This document shows, piece by piece, positions 1-9,515 of a stretch of DNA of 64,000 bases. Source of the DNA: Methylumidiphilus sp963753955. GTDB lineage: Bacteria > Pseudomonadota > Gammaproteobacteria > Methylococcales > Methylococcaceae. The number at the start of each line of letters is the position of its first letter. Within the stretch, counting starts at the first letter, position 1. The stretch lies in contig CAVWEM010000007.1 of assembly GCA_963753955.1 (NCBI GenBank), forward strand, positions 1 to 64,000, in the 5' to 3' direction. The notes under the pieces were generated by a model that made no database searches, was not told the DNA's origin, and saw only the letters and a program-made list of their open reading frames with translations. A program made the position numbers and the translations under genes.

Positions 1-1
1 T

Positions 2-241
2 GCCGTGGGGCTTGCGGATGTGGAACGTACCTTGGGCTTGCATCCGGTCGCCATGGTGCCTAACGATTTCAGGCATGTGCATACGGCGGAAAACTTGGGC
101 GTACCTCTCGCCGAGTATGCCCCAAGATCCCCCGCCACCCTTGCGATCCGCAAGCTGGCCGAGACGCTGGACGGCAAGCACCCCCCGCAAAGGCAGGGCC
201 TGATCAAACATTTTTTGGCCAAGCTTTGGCCGGGAGCCTAA
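2..241 (+). CDS. tadZ: TadZ/CpaE-like pilus assembly ATPase, C-terminal part (partial)
   Basis: The frame is open at the left window edge, so only the last 79 residues are visible. Text such as GVPLAEYAPRSP followed by an AIRKLAETL helix matches the C-terminus of TadZ/CpaE, the MinD/ParA-like protein that places the Flp pilus machine at the cell pole. The Walker motifs would lie upstream of the window. The stop is 3 bases before the cpaF/tadA start, which is the usual Tad order and supports the call. The identification rests on this short tail plus context. Confidence 0.7.
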   Translation, partial: AVGLADVERTLGLHPVAMVPNDFRHVHTAENLGVPLAEYAPRSPATLAIRKLAETLDGKHPPQRQGLIKHFLAKLWPGA

Positions 242-244
242 AGG

Positions 245-1650
245 ATGAGCCTGAAAAACCGTATCATCGGACACTTTGGCAACGAGATCCCCCCAGTGCG
301 CACCGAGAGCGCGGCCCGCCAAGGGCCTGGCCCAGCCGCGCCTCTGGCAGTGAGGGCGCTCAGCGAGCTGGAGAGGGAGTGGTTGCAGAGGATCCATCAA
401 AAGCTGATGGAGATGATCGACCTCTCCCTCTTCGGGCGCATGGAAGAGAAACAGGCGCGGATCCAGATTAGTGAGTTGGCCGAACGGATCATGGACGAAC
501 AGGCGGTGCCGCTCAACGCCGCACCCGCCAATTCATCGCCAAGTGCATCGAGGACGAGATTCTTGGGCTTGGGCCGCATGGAGCCGCTGCTGACCGAACC
601 GAGCGTCGCCGACATCCTGGTCAATGGCTGCGGCAAAGTCTACGTGGAGCGTTACGGCAAACTGGAACTAACGCCCCTGCGCTTTCAGAGCGATGCCCAT
701 TTGCTGAACATCATCGACCGGATTGTCTCCTCCGTGGGAAGGCGCATTGACGAGTCTTCGCCGATGGTCGATGCCCGCCTCAAGGATGGCTCGCGCGTCA
801 ATGCGATCATTCCTCCCTTGGCCATCGATGGGCCCAGCTTGTCGATCCGTCGCTTTACCGTGGACAAGTTGCGCATGGAGGATCTGATCGAATTAGGCGC
901 CTGCAGCTCAGACGATGGCGGATTTGCTGATAGGGATCGTCAAGGCGCGGTTGAATGTCCTCATTTCCGGCGGCACCGGCTCGGGCAAGACGACCATGCT
1001 GAATGTGCTGACGGGCTACATTCCGGCCAACGAGCGCATCATCACCATTGAGGACTCGGCGGAGCTGCAGTTGCAGCAACCCCATGTCGTCCGGCTGGAG
1101 ACGCGGCCGCCGAATATTGAAGGCAAGGGGGAAGTGCGCCAGCGCGACCTGGTTCGCAATAGTCTGCGCATGCGCCCAGACCGCATCGTCGTCGGCGAGG
1201 TGCGCAGCGACGAGGCGTTCGACATGCTGCAGGCCATGAACACGGGCCATGACGGGTCACTGACTACCGTGCATGCCAATACGCCGCGTGATGCCTTGGG
1301 GCGGCTTGAAAACATGGTGGCGATGACGGGGCTGGATCTGCCGGCCAAGATGGTGCGGGTGCAAATCGCCTCGGCCATCCATGTGGTGCTGCAACTGTCG
1401 CGCATGGAGGATGGCAAGCGCAAGCTGGTCAGCATACAGGAAATCCAGGGCATGGAAGGCGACATCATCACCATGTCGGAAATATTCACCTTCCAGAGAA
1501 AAGGCATCGACGAATCCGGCAACGTCTTGGGTTCGTTCAAGGCCACAGGCATTGGTTCCCAAGTTCCATGACGAGCTGCAGAAACGGGGCATCGACCTTT
1601 CTTTCGATCTGTTTCGATCCGGATCGCCACGGAGTAAGAGGGGACGCTGA
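245..1650 (+). pseudogene. cpaF: CpaF/TadA secretion ATPase of the Tad pilus, frameshifted
   Basis: Hexameric ATPase that powers Flp pilus assembly at the inner membrane. The N-terminal domain (MEPLLTEPSVADILVNG, then SIRRFTVDKLRMEDLIELGA) is followed by a Walker A GGTGSGKTT at 969-995 and a Walker B-like region MRPDRIVVGEVR. No single frame carries the whole protein. A short segment around 520-570 reads better one frame over (FIAKCIEDEILGLG). A shift near 900-911 separates the N-terminal domain from the ATPase core. A last shift near 1550 restores the usual tail (KFHDELQKRGIDLSF), ending directly against tadB at 1650. The coding signal is otherwise intact, so sequence error is as likely as real inactivation. 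Confidence 0.85.
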
Positions 1651-2659
1651 ATGGACAAAAACACCTTGTTGATTTTTCTGGTCCGTGGTATTTTGTGCGG
1701 TGTTCCTGTTGACCCAGTCCATCGCCGTGCCAACGTTTGGGACCGGGCGGCAAGAACGCAATCGGCTCAAACAGCGAATGGGCATCCTTGCCGAGGAATA
1801 CCAGCCCGCACAACAGATATTCCTGATTAGGAAAAAATATCTCACGAAATTATCGCCCCTGGAAAAGAGGATCGAATCGCTGCCTGGGATGTTGCGGCTG
1901 GAAACCTTCATAGAGCGCTCCGGACATGAATTCCCCGCCTACCGGCTGATCCTGCTCAGCCTTTTGCTGGGCCTGTCGGGAGGGTGCTGGCTTGGATGTC
2001 GAGCCAGACTGTGGTTGGCTCGCCCTGCTTTGGGCTGCCCTCTTGGGCGGGCTTCCTGCCATGAAGCTGAAGAGCGATCTTGCCAAGCGCTTCGCCAAGT
2101 TCGAAGAACAATTGCCGGAGGCGCTGGATGTCATGGCCCGCGCCTTGAGCGCGGGTTATCCCTTCAATGAAACTTGTTGTTGGTCGCTACGGATATGGAT
2201 GACCCGATCGCCGGCGAATTCCGCATCGCCTTCGACGAAATGAATTACGGGGTGGACATGCGCTTGGCGCTCGACAGCCTGGTCGAACGAGTCCCCAGCA
2301 TGTCCCTGATGGCCGTGGTGACGACCGTTTGGTGCAAAGGGAGTCGGGCGGCAATCTGGCGGAGAGTTTCGAAAACAATAGCGCGGCTCATCCGGGGGCG
2401 GTTCCGCTTCGGCGCCGCGTCAACACACTGACTGCCGAAGCGCGGCTTTCGTCTTGGGTCTTGTCCTTACCCCCTTCGTTATTGTTGCCCTCGATTTCGA
2501 TCATAGATCCCGAGTATTTGGTGCCGCTCTTAGCATGAGCCTTTGGGACATAAACTGATCGTCTGTCGGGATTGGCACTCCTCATTATCGGCAATCTTAT
2601 GGGTACGCAAAATCATGTCAGTGAAATTTATAGGCTATGGAACGTTTTTCGAAGGCTGA
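1651..2659 (+). pseudogene. tadB: TadB inner-membrane platform protein, heavily frameshifted
   Basis: The segments LRLETFIERSGHEFPAYRLI, EQLPEALDVMARALSAGYPF, VATDMDDPIAGEFRIAFDEM and LALDSLVERVPSMSL are characteristic of TadB, a GspF-family platform protein of the Flp pilus. They are spread over all three forward frames. The ATG at 1651 follows the cpaF stop directly. I count at least six shifts (near 1680, 1990, 2035, 2170, 2330 and 2380 or later). The last frame ends at 2659 after a segment IMSVKFIGYG typical of the TadB end. End points are approximate because no frame is continuous. Confidence 0.75.
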
Positions 2660-2670
2660 TCTGAGACCAA

Positions 2671-3602
2671 TTGAACCGTTCAAAGACGTCCCACTGGCCT
2701 CGCAATTTTTTTAGTGCGCCGCAGGCATTTTTGCGTCTGGCTGTGGTGCTTATTGATACTGGATCGTATTATTTGACCCACAGAGAAAACGATTGGAGTC
2801 CCTTAAGTTCAAGGAAGAGGCGAAAGTTGTTGGCCATGAAACGATTGGTGGAAAAGCTGGATCGTTTCTCCATTTTTTCCTTCCCCACGATAAGGGGCAA
2901 AGAAAAAGCACTCTTGATCGTTTGACCCATGCCGGTTATCGGTCTCCTAATAGTCTACTGATTTATTATTTTATCCGGTTTGTATCGATGCTCGCGCTTC
3001 CCATGCTAGTCCTGCTAACCGACCAATTATTTCTTAAGATCGGGCATGAAGCGGTTTTCATGTTTGCGCATTGCCGCCTTGTGTCGGGATGGTTGCCCCC
3101 AGCTATTTCTTGGATAAAAAGATCGCAGGCCATCAGCGTTTCTGAGGAAGGCTCTGCCCGATGCGATTGATCTGTTGGTCGTATGCACGAGGCGGGCTTA
3201 GGCCTGAATGTCGCCTTGATCCGTGTCGCGCTGGCGATCGTCGATATCCATCCTGCTTTGGCGGAGGAGCTGTTGCTGGTCTCCGCAGAAATCCGGGCTG
3301 GCATCGATCGGAATCAAGCAATGAACAATCTGGTTTTGCGAAGCGGCCTTGAAGACATCAAGGGGTTGATTGCGGTTTTGGGGCAGAGTCTGCGCTTTGG
3401 GACCAGTATCGCGCAGAACTTGCGCGTCTATTCGGAGGAATTCCGCGACAAGCGCATGCAGAAGGCGGACGAGGAAGCGGCCAAGCTGTCCACCAAGATG
3501 ATATTCCCGTTGGCTTTTTGCTTCCTGCCGGGATTCTTCATCGTCGCGCTGGGGCCAACCATAGTCAATATGTCGGCTGTATGGTCTACCTTGGGTCGCT
3601 GA
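2671..3602 (+). pseudogene. tadC: TadC inner-membrane platform protein, frameshifted
   Basis: Second GspF-like platform protein of the Tad system. The intact C-terminal part (3183-3602) reads GLGLNVALIRVA, ELLLVSAEIRAGIDRNQAM and ends in the hydrophobic FPLAFCFLPGFFIVALGPTI, all typical of TadC. The N-terminal half is split over frames: 2671-2925 and 2793-3170 carry pieces with a LTHAGYRSPNSLLIYYFIRF segment, and ALPDAIDLLVVCTEAGLG is regained only by shifting near 3150-3185. The exact start is uncertain; a TTG at 2671 is used. Its place after tadB supports the call. Confidence 0.75.
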
Positions 3603-3654
3603 CAGGCACTAGGTCGGTTTTGCTTTGTTTGGATGGTCTTTTGAGGGGCTTCAG

Positions 3655-4269
3655 ATGACAGCTAGGCGGGCAATCCATGCGATTGCCAATATCTTTGGAA
3701 TGGTGTTTTTTATATTTTTTTTCCTGGCCGCGCTAGATGGATTCCAGAAATCAAATTCCATCCTATCGCTCGGCATCGTCGCAGTGAATGGACTCATGCT
3801 GACTTTATATTGTTTGCGCCGTGAGCCTAATGCGGTGATAGCCTTTCCATTCGCGTGGATAATCGGTTTTACGGGTGCTATCATGCCGCTGCTGTTTCGC
3901 CCCGCCGAAACAGCGATCCTGCCTTGTTTGTCAGTGTCGGGCCATTATATTCAGGCCATTGGACTGGTGACAATAGGCGGTGCCTTGCTGTCCCTAAACA
4001 GAAGCCTAGGCATCGTCGCCGCCAATAGAGGCATCCAGCGCGGCGGTTTTTACCGTATCGTCAGGCACCCGCTTTATGCGTCAGAAATTCTCTTTTTCTG
4101 TGGCTATGCCTTGTCCAATCAGAGTTTTCAAAATGTCCTTACATTCATCGCAATAGTCGCGGTTCAATATTGCAGAATTAGGATTGAGGAGAATTTTCTA
4201 AGCACTGATCCCGCTTATGTGCTATATATGTCAAAAACACGTTACCGATTGATTCCTGGTTTTTTGTGA
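3655..4269 (+). CDS. isoprenylcysteine carboxyl methyltransferase-like membrane protein
   Basis: Predicted 204-residue protein with about five hydrophobic segments. The C-terminal part (GGFYRIVRHPLYASEI, then a basic stretch and TRYRLIPGFL) matches the ICMT/PEMT family of membrane methyltransferases, in which the RHP motif and a nearby Glu bind S-adenosylmethionine. The ATG at 3655 is chosen over an upstream candidate at 3625 because the hydrophobic N-terminus then starts at once. It lies between tadC and tadD and overlaps the tadD start, so it is probably co-transcribed with the pilus genes. The substrate is unknown; modification of the prepilin N-terminus is only a thought prompted by location. 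Confidence 0.7.
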   Translation: MTARRAIHAIANIFGMVFFIFFFLAALDGFQKSNSILSLGIVAVNGLMLTLYCLRREPNAVIAFPFAWIIGFTGAIMPLLFRPAETAILPCLSVSGHYIQAIGLVTIGGALLSLNRSLGIVAANRGIQRGGFYRIVRHPLYASEILFFCGYALSNQSFQNVLTFIAIVAVQYCRIRIEENFLSTDPAYVLYMSKTRYRLIPGFL

Positions 4270-5204
4270 TGCGTTATTTGCCAACATTGCTGTTATTGAA
4301 AGGTCTTGCAAGCGTGCTTGTGGGCTGTGGGATGCTGCCGTCAAAGTCGGCTATGCCGGCAATGCCAAACCATACCCGATTGTATGGCGGCGGTTCGACG
4401 CTGCCCCATGAGGCGGCGGAAAAAAATCTCACCGATGCCCCGACGGCAATGAGGCGAGCAGACCAATTGCTTCAGTCGGGAAACAAGGACGATGCGTTGT
4501 ATTACTATGTCAAGGCGCTTGAGTTTGACGCTAAAAACCTGCAAGCACTGAATCATGTCGGTGACATTCACGCTGAGAAGGGCAATCACGAACTTGCGGA
4601 AGTGGCTTACCGGCTGGCGCTGGAGCTGAATTCCAAAGATGCCAATGCCTTGGCTGGATTGGGACTCATCCAACTCAATGCCGGCAAGCAGGCCGAAGCC
4701 AGGCGAACCCTTGAGGCGGCTGTGGCCGTCGATCCCAGGCGCTGGCGCGCCTATAATGGACTTGGATTGATCGCCGACAAGGATGGCGACTACCCCGGTG
4801 CCATGCAATATTACACAAACGCGCTGCAAATCAATCAAAATATGCCGATGCTGTTGAACAACCTTGGCTATTCAAAGTATTTGTCGGGAGATTTGCGGGG
4901 GGCGTTGCAATTGTTCGATGCGGCTTTGAAGGCGGATGCCAAATACGATTTGGCTTGGTTAAACAAAGGATTGGTCTATGCCCGCCTAGGCGACGAGGAC
5001 GCTGCGATGCAGGCTTTCCGGAAAGTGCTGGACGTGGCCGATTCCTATAATAACCTCGGTTATATTTGCATGCTGGTCGGCAAAAAGGATCGCGCCTATG
5101 AGTATTTTCAGAAAGCGATTGCATTGTCGCCGACTTACCACAAGCTGGCCCACGAGAACCTGGGCAGGCTGCGGGCTGCGGGAAACTATCCGCTGATCCA
5201 GTAA
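4269..5204 (+). CDS. tadD: TadD-like TPR lipoprotein of the Flp pilus
   Basis: A 311-residue protein with an N-terminal hydrophobic stretch ending in a lipobox-like LVGCG, then six or so tetratricopeptide repeats from about residue 60 (for example the repeats around NLQALNHVGDIHAEKGN and AYNGLGLIADKDGDYPGAM). TadD lipoproteins of this architecture act in the periplasm as assembly factors for the Tad outer-membrane channel. The ATG at 4269 overlaps the stop of the preceding gene; a GTG at 4266 is possible. It is the last co-directional gene of the Tad block; prepilin and tadE/tadF genes are not in the window. Confidence 0.75.
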   Translation: MRYLPTLLLLKGLASVLVGCGMLPSKSAMPAMPNHTRLYGGGSTLPHEAAEKNLTDAPTAMRRADQLLQSGNKDDALYYYVKALEFDAKNLQALNHVGDIHAEKGNHELAEVAYRLALELNSKDANALAGLGLIQLNAGKQAEARRTLEAAVAVDPRRWRAYNGLGLIADKDGDYPGAMQYYTNALQINQNMPMLLNNLGYSKYLSGDLRGALQLFDAALKADAKYDLAWLNKGLVYARLGDEDAAMQAFRKVLDVADSYNNLGYICMLVGKKDRAYEYFQKAIALSPTYHKLAHENLGRLRAAGNYPLIQ

Positions 5205-5260
5205 GTCCGGCGGCGGCAGGGTGGAGATGGGGTATCTCCATGGCTTGTTTGCCATGGGAA

Positions 5261-5803
5261 CTAAGCCATGGAATTTCCGGCCAGGTAGGCGTCCTTGAGC
5301 AAGCGGTAATGTTGCGCCGAATAACGCAGAAAGTCTTTTTCTTGATCCGTCAGCGGCCTGACCCGCTTGGCCGGGGAACCCACGTAGAGAAACCCTGTCT
5401 CCAGTGTCCGTCCCGGCGGGACTAGGCTGCCGGCTCCGAGTATGACCTCGTCTGCGACGGTCGCGCCGTCCATGATGATGGCACCGATGCCGATCAGGCA
5501 GTGATTGCCTACGCGACAGCCGTGTAGCACAACGCGGTGTCCCACGGTGACATCGCTGCCCACGCTTAAGGAATAGCCGTCGGGGATTTGTTCGCCGCCG
5601 TGGGTGACATGCAGCACGCAGGCGTCCTGGATGTTGGTTCCAGCGCCGATCTCGATATGCTGCACATCGCCGCGCACCACGGCCATGGGCCAGATGGAGG
5701 CATCGTCGCCGAGGACGACATCGCCGATTACCAAGGCGGTTTTGTCGATATAAACGCCTTTCCCCACCTTGGGGTTTTTGTCTTGGTATGCCCTGACGGC
5801 CAC
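5261..5803 (-). CDS. gamma carbonic anhydrase family protein (YrdA-like)
   Basis: A 180-residue left-handed beta-helix protein with hexapeptide repeats throughout (IGDVVLGDDASIWPMAVVRG, VGSDVTVGHRVVLHGCRVG, IGIGAIIMDGATV). The His residues in VLHVTHGG and GHRVVLHGC fit the metal ligands of the gamma-carbonic anhydrase fold. Many YrdA-type members have weak or no measured CO2 hydration activity, so activity is not assured. The start is GTG at 5803. It is convergent with tadD and divergent from lemA. It is one of three carbonic anhydrase-like genes in this window. Confidence 0.85.
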   Translation of the reverse strand: MAVRAYQDKNPKVGKGVYIDKTALVIGDVVLGDDASIWPMAVVRGDVQHIEIGAGTNIQDACVLHVTHGGEQIPDGYSLSVGSDVTVGHRVVLHGCRVGNHCLIGIGAIIMDGATVADEVILGAGSLVPPGRTLETGFLYVGSPAKRVRPLTDQEKDFLRYSAQHYRLLKDAYLAGNSMA

Positions 5804-5893
5804 TGCTTCAGCTCTCTCTCGATAATGGGCGACGCCACAGTCGGGCGGCTTGGGTTTATAATCCGACGGTTTTTTTTAACCAAGGTGAATCCT

Positions 5894-6460
5894 ATGATCG
5901 TCGGCGGCTTTATCCTGCTTGTCCTTGTGGCCTTGCTGTATGCCAGCTTGCTCTACAACCGGCTGGTCAGCCTGAAACATGATACCGCAAAAGCTTGGTC
6001 GAATATCGACGTGCTGCTGAAGCAGCGCCACGACGAATTGCCCAAGTTGGTGGAAACCTGCAAACAGTACATGGCACATGAGCGGGAGACTTTGGACAAG
6101 GTCATGCAGGCCCGTGCCGGCGTCGCCGCTGCCAGGCAGGCGGCCGACATGCCTGCGTTGGGGGTGGCGGAGGGACGCTTGCGGCAGGGGCTGCTCGGTC
6201 TGTTCGCCGTCGTCGAGGGCTATCCTGAATTGAAGGCGAATGTGTCCTTCCGCAATCTTGAGGCCCGTATCACCGGCTTGGAAAACGCCATCGCGGATCG
6301 TCGCGAGTTTTACAACGAGGCGGTCAACAACAACAATGTCCGCCTAGAGCAGTTCCCCGACCTTTTCGTCGCCCGCCTGTTCGCCTTTGATGCAGCCGAT
6401 TTGTTGGAATTCAGCGACGAGGAGAAGGCCGACGTGGATGTCCGGGCCTTGTTCCGTTAA
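5894..6460 (+). CDS. lemA: LemA family protein
   Basis: A 188-residue protein with one N-terminal membrane helix (about residues 2-20) and a long helical domain containing the LemA hallmarks YNRLVSLKHDTAKAWSNIDV, LLKQRHDELPKLVE, YPELKAN and EFYNEAVNNNN. LemA proteins are found in many bacteria; their biochemical role is not settled. The gene is 2 bases from the next one, which encodes a GIDE-domain protein. LemA-GIDE pairing is common and suggests a joint membrane function. ATG at 5894 is used; an upstream GTG at 5885 would add three residues. Confidence 0.9.
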   Translation: MIVGGFILLVLVALLYASLLYNRLVSLKHDTAKAWSNIDVLLKQRHDELPKLVETCKQYMAHERETLDKVMQARAGVAAARQAADMPALGVAEGRLRQGLLGLFAVVEGYPELKANVSFRNLEARITGLENAIADRREFYNEAVNNNNVRLEQFPDLFVARLFAFDAADLLEFSDEEKADVDVRALFR

Positions 6461-6462
6461 AC

Positions 6463-7410
6463 ATGCCGTCTTCCCTGCTTGCCGCCTGCGTGGATTTCGC
6501 CCGCCATGCCCCAGCCGTGGTGTTCGGGGCGGCTGCCTCGGTTGTGGGGCTTGCCGCCGCAGTCTGTTGTTATTGCGGGTTTGACGCCCTGCATCGTTCG
6601 CGTCTAATTGCCGACATGCCTACTTCCAAGCTACGCTCTGCCGCGCAAGGCTATGTCGAGTTGGATGGCCATGTCAAGATGATGCCGGGTGAGCCTGTTT
6701 TTGCCCCGCTCAGTGGCCTGCCTTGTGTTTGGTACAGTTATTCGGTGGAGCAGACAGGCCGGGATGTTTACCATGATGCCCAATCCGGGGGGATGCTTGA
6801 ACGAGGCATCAGCGAGGCCATTTTCCATCTGGCGGATGAAACCGGCGTATGCATCGTCGATCCCGACGGGGCAGAGGTGACGCCTTCCGTCAGGCTGTGT
6901 TGGCGGGGGGATTCGCCGCGTCCATTGTACGTCCCCAAGCAAACAGGTTTTTGGGCCAGGCTTTTTTCATTCGGCGCGTACCGTTACACGGAGTGCCGCC
7001 TGCATGATTATGATCCGGTTTATGCGGTCGGCCAGTTTGTCCGGGCCGGTGAAGGCGAGCCGATGGGCGTCAGCGATGCGACCCGCGAGCTGCTTGTCAC
7101 TTGGAAGCGCGACCGCGCCGGGCTGTTGCGTCGGTTCGATGCCGACCGCAACGGTAAGATCGATCTGGACGAATGGGAAAACGCCCGACAGTCGGCGGAG
7201 CGGGAAGTTATAGCGACATGGGAGGAACGCCAGCCGCAGCCAGATATGAACGTTTTGAAAAAACCGGCCCATGGCCGACCTTTTGTCCTGTCCACGGTCA
7301 CGCAGGACAGGCTCATCGTCGCTTATCGCCGCAAGGCCCCTCTTGGATTCGCCGGATTTCTCGCCTTGGGGCTGGCCTTGGCTTGGGCGGTCGGTCAGCG
7401 TTTAGGCTGA
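6463..7410 (+). CDS. GIDE-domain membrane protein with an EF-hand motif
   Basis: A 315-residue protein with an N-terminal membrane segment (about 20-42) and a C-terminal one (about 294-312). The middle part (GHVKMMPGEPVFAPLSGLPCVWYSY, then ECRLHDYDPVYAVGQF) matches the GIDE/MULAN domain, known from mitochondrial E3 ligases but without a RING finger in bacteria. At residues 226-237 there is an EF-hand loop, DADRNGKIDLDE, with acidic residues at the usual Ca2+ positions. It follows lemA by 2 bases and is surely co-transcribed with it. The bacterial function is unknown; the EF-hand suggests calcium sensing or structural Ca2+. Confidence 0.8.
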   Translation: MPSSLLAACVDFARHAPAVVFGAAASVVGLAAAVCCYCGFDALHRSRLIADMPTSKLRSAAQGYVELDGHVKMMPGEPVFAPLSGLPCVWYSYSVEQTGRDVYHDAQSGGMLERGISEAIFHLADETGVCIVDPDGAEVTPSVRLCWRGDSPRPLYVPKQTGFWARLFSFGAYRYTECRLHDYDPVYAVGQFVRAGEGEPMGVSDATRELLVTWKRDRAGLLRRFDADRNGKIDLDEWENARQSAEREVIATWEERQPQPDMNVLKKPAHGRPFVLSTVTQDRLIVAYRRKAPLGFAGFLALGLALAWAVGQRLG

Positions 7411-7436
7411 TGACCCAGGGCGCACACCGGTTTGTC

Positions 7437-9164
7437 TTAGGGCTGGCTGGGGTCGTGGCCGGGTGTTTCATTCGGCTGGGCCAGGCTGAAAAGCTGGAAC
7501 GAAAGCGTCGATTCCAATAATGCCGCCAAATGAAAGTGCAAGTGCTTGCCTTTGCCGCGCAATATGATGTTTTGTCCGGTCTTGAAAATTCCCGGCGTAC
7601 ACAACAAGCTGGCCGGCTGGTCAAGTTTTTGATTGGCATAAACATAAAGTCCCCGTTGCAAGGTTTCCGTGTTCGGGCCGGTTTCGATGCTGACCGCTTC
7701 GACCCCAGGGGATGACAGTTCCACGCCGATCACCAACTCAGCTTCCGCCCTATGGTGCAACCAGCGGATGACGCCGATATGGATGCGCTGCCCGTCCTCA
7801 TGGATTCCGATCAACTCGCCTACCCTGGCACCGGCGATCCGGTTGTTCAGCCATGATATGCAATAGCCGCCTGCGCTAATGTTAAGCAATGAACCGTGCA
7901 GTTCAACGCTTGCGGGGCCGGGGCTTTCGGCGATTCCGCCTTGGCCACCAACCATGGCCGCTTTGTTTGGATAAACACCGCCCTTGCCTTGTTTGACCCA
8001 TATTTCATCCGGCCCCGTCCCGCCGATTTGGCCCAGCACGATTTCCAATTCGTCAGGTTCTTCTTCCAGTGACAGCCTGGACGGTTCGGGCTTGGAAACC
8101 TCGGAAAAAGGGAGGGGCTTGGTTCCGGAAAGCTCGTCAATCAGCCTGGAGAGGCCGACTGCAAACCGTTTCACCCCAGAAGCCGATCTGCGGACAAACC
8201 GCCGTTTCTCCGCTGCGGCCAGTGTTTCCATCAAAGACATGATGACCGTGGGGCGAAGCTTGAAGCGGTCGGTCGCCCGATGGGCGGGGTTGGAAAAATA
8301 CTGTCGTGCGTTGTCGAGCATGAGGCCGGTGAACAGATAGCGCCGTTCGCCTTGTTGCAAACTCTTGGCTCTTTTCGCCGGCCTTGGGGCGTTGTCGGAT
8401 GCCATGTCGAAATAAAACAGGGCGGTTTCGCCCTCCAGTTCGGATGTGTTGCGGATTGCCGCATCCTTGGCGATCAGCATCAACACGGTGTAAAACTGCC
8501 GAATTTCATCGGGTGGATGGTGTTGGTGGCTGGACAGGGCCAATAGCAACATCTGCTTGAATTGGCTATCCACCGTCGCGCCGTTGATTTCCGGCATCGG
8601 CAGGCGGATATTGTGCAGGCGGTGGCCTTCGGCGAAACGGTAAAAAGCATAGACTTCCCGCCAAAAGCCCTCCGGCGGGGATTCGTACCGTTCCAGCGAA
8701 CGCAGCAAGGCCAGGCCATAAGCTTGCAAGGCGCGGTAGACAATGTGGGCGCGTCCGGTCTCGTTCATGACCTTGTCGCTAAAGAATGTGCCGCTGGTGA
8801 CGATCCGCCGGTAAGCGTTGGCCAACTCCAGGCAAACTTCAAGGTTCCGTTGAGTACGCAGGCGGTGGGGGGCCGACAATGGAAACAGGGTGGGCGCAGG
8901 CAGGTGCTGTTCGCTACTCATGGCCAGCAGGGAAACCGCTGGGGGCCGGATTTGCTCGATGATGCGCTGGCGTTCCAGACATTCCAAACCGTCGGCCATG
9001 TTTACCGAGCGCAACAAGCCATGAATGGCGGCGCATGCGGCGCTCACGTCGGACAAGGGCAAATGGCTTATCCAGGCGTCGATGGCTTGCGTGGAGAGAT
9101 CTTGGAGTGGCTTGATGTCCCCGGCGCTGGGGCGTGATGGTCTGTCGTTTGGGCCTGGATTCAT
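7437..9164 (-). CDS. PilZ-like domain protein of unknown function
   Basis: A 575-residue soluble protein. The N-terminal two thirds are helical with no motif I recognise. Near residues 410-490 the text LHGSLLNISAGGYCISW followed by IGVIRWLHHRAEAELVIGVEL resembles a PilZ domain: the (D/N)xSxxG motif is present as NISAGG, but I cannot place the usual RxxxR c-di-GMP motif with confidence. It lies 24 bases after hisE on the same strand, so it may be the last gene of the his transcript, although the functions appear unrelated. Confidence 0.55.
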   Translation of the reverse strand: MNPGPNDRPSRPSAGDIKPLQDLSTQAIDAWISHLPLSDVSAACAAIHGLLRSVNMADGLECLERQRIIEQIRPPAVSLLAMSSEQHLPAPTLFPLSAPHRLRTQRNLEVCLELANAYRRIVTSGTFFSDKVMNETGRAHIVYRALQAYGLALLRSLERYESPPEGFWREVYAFYRFAEGHRLHNIRLPMPEINGATVDSQFKQMLLLALSSHQHHPPDEIRQFYTVLMLIAKDAAIRNTSELEGETALFYFDMASDNAPRPAKRAKSLQQGERRYLFTGLMLDNARQYFSNPAHRATDRFKLRPTVIMSLMETLAAAEKRRFVRRSASGVKRFAVGLSRLIDELSGTKPLPFSEVSKPEPSRLSLEEEPDELEIVLGQIGGTGPDEIWVKQGKGGVYPNKAAMVGGQGGIAESPGPASVELHGSLLNISAGGYCISWLNNRIAGARVGELIGIHEDGQRIHIGVIRWLHHRAEAELVIGVELSSPGVEAVSIETGPNTETLQRGLYVYANQKLDQPASLLCTPGIFKTGQNIILRGKGKHLHFHLAALLESTLSFQLFSLAQPNETPGHDPSQP

Positions 9165-9188
9165 GGTGCGTCGCTTGACGGTGGGGGT

Positions 9189-9515
9189 TCATTCCATTTG
9201 GCGAGAAGCCTTCTCTTCCAAGCCGGACAGGCCAAAGCGGCGTTGCAACTCGGCGGTGACTGCGGCTGGCCCTAGTCCCTGCTGGGCCAGCAGCACCAGG
9301 CAGTGGAACCAGAGGTCGGCCATTTCATAGACGATCTGGCCGGGGTTCCCGCCCTTGGCGGCGATCACGGTCTCGGTGGCCTCCTCGCCGATTTTCTTCA
9401 AGATGCTGTCCAGGCCTTTGGCGTAAAGGCTGGCCACATAGGATTTTTGTGGATCCTGGGATTTGCGCTCTTCCAGCACCGCCGCAAGTTGTTCGAGGAT
9501 GTCCTGGTTATTCAC
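9189..9515 (-). CDS. hisE: phosphoribosyl-ATP pyrophosphatase HisE
   Basis: Hydrolyses phosphoribosyl-ATP to phosphoribosyl-AMP, the second step of histidine synthesis. The 108-residue product has the MazG-like helical fold with KKIGEEATETVIAAKGG and YEMADLWFHCLVLL, in which the acidic residues bind Mg2+. The GTG start at 9515 overlaps the hisI stop by four bases, and the sequence from there (NNQDILEQLAAVLEERK) matches HisE N-termini. An upstream ATG at 9563 would run into hisI and is rejected. It is the last his gene of the operon. Confidence 0.93.
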   Translation of the reverse strand: MNNQDILEQLAAVLEERKSQDPQKSYVASLYAKGLDSILKKIGEEATETVIAAKGGNPGQIVYEMADLWFHCLVLLAQQGLGPAAVTAELQRRFGLSGLEEKASRQME

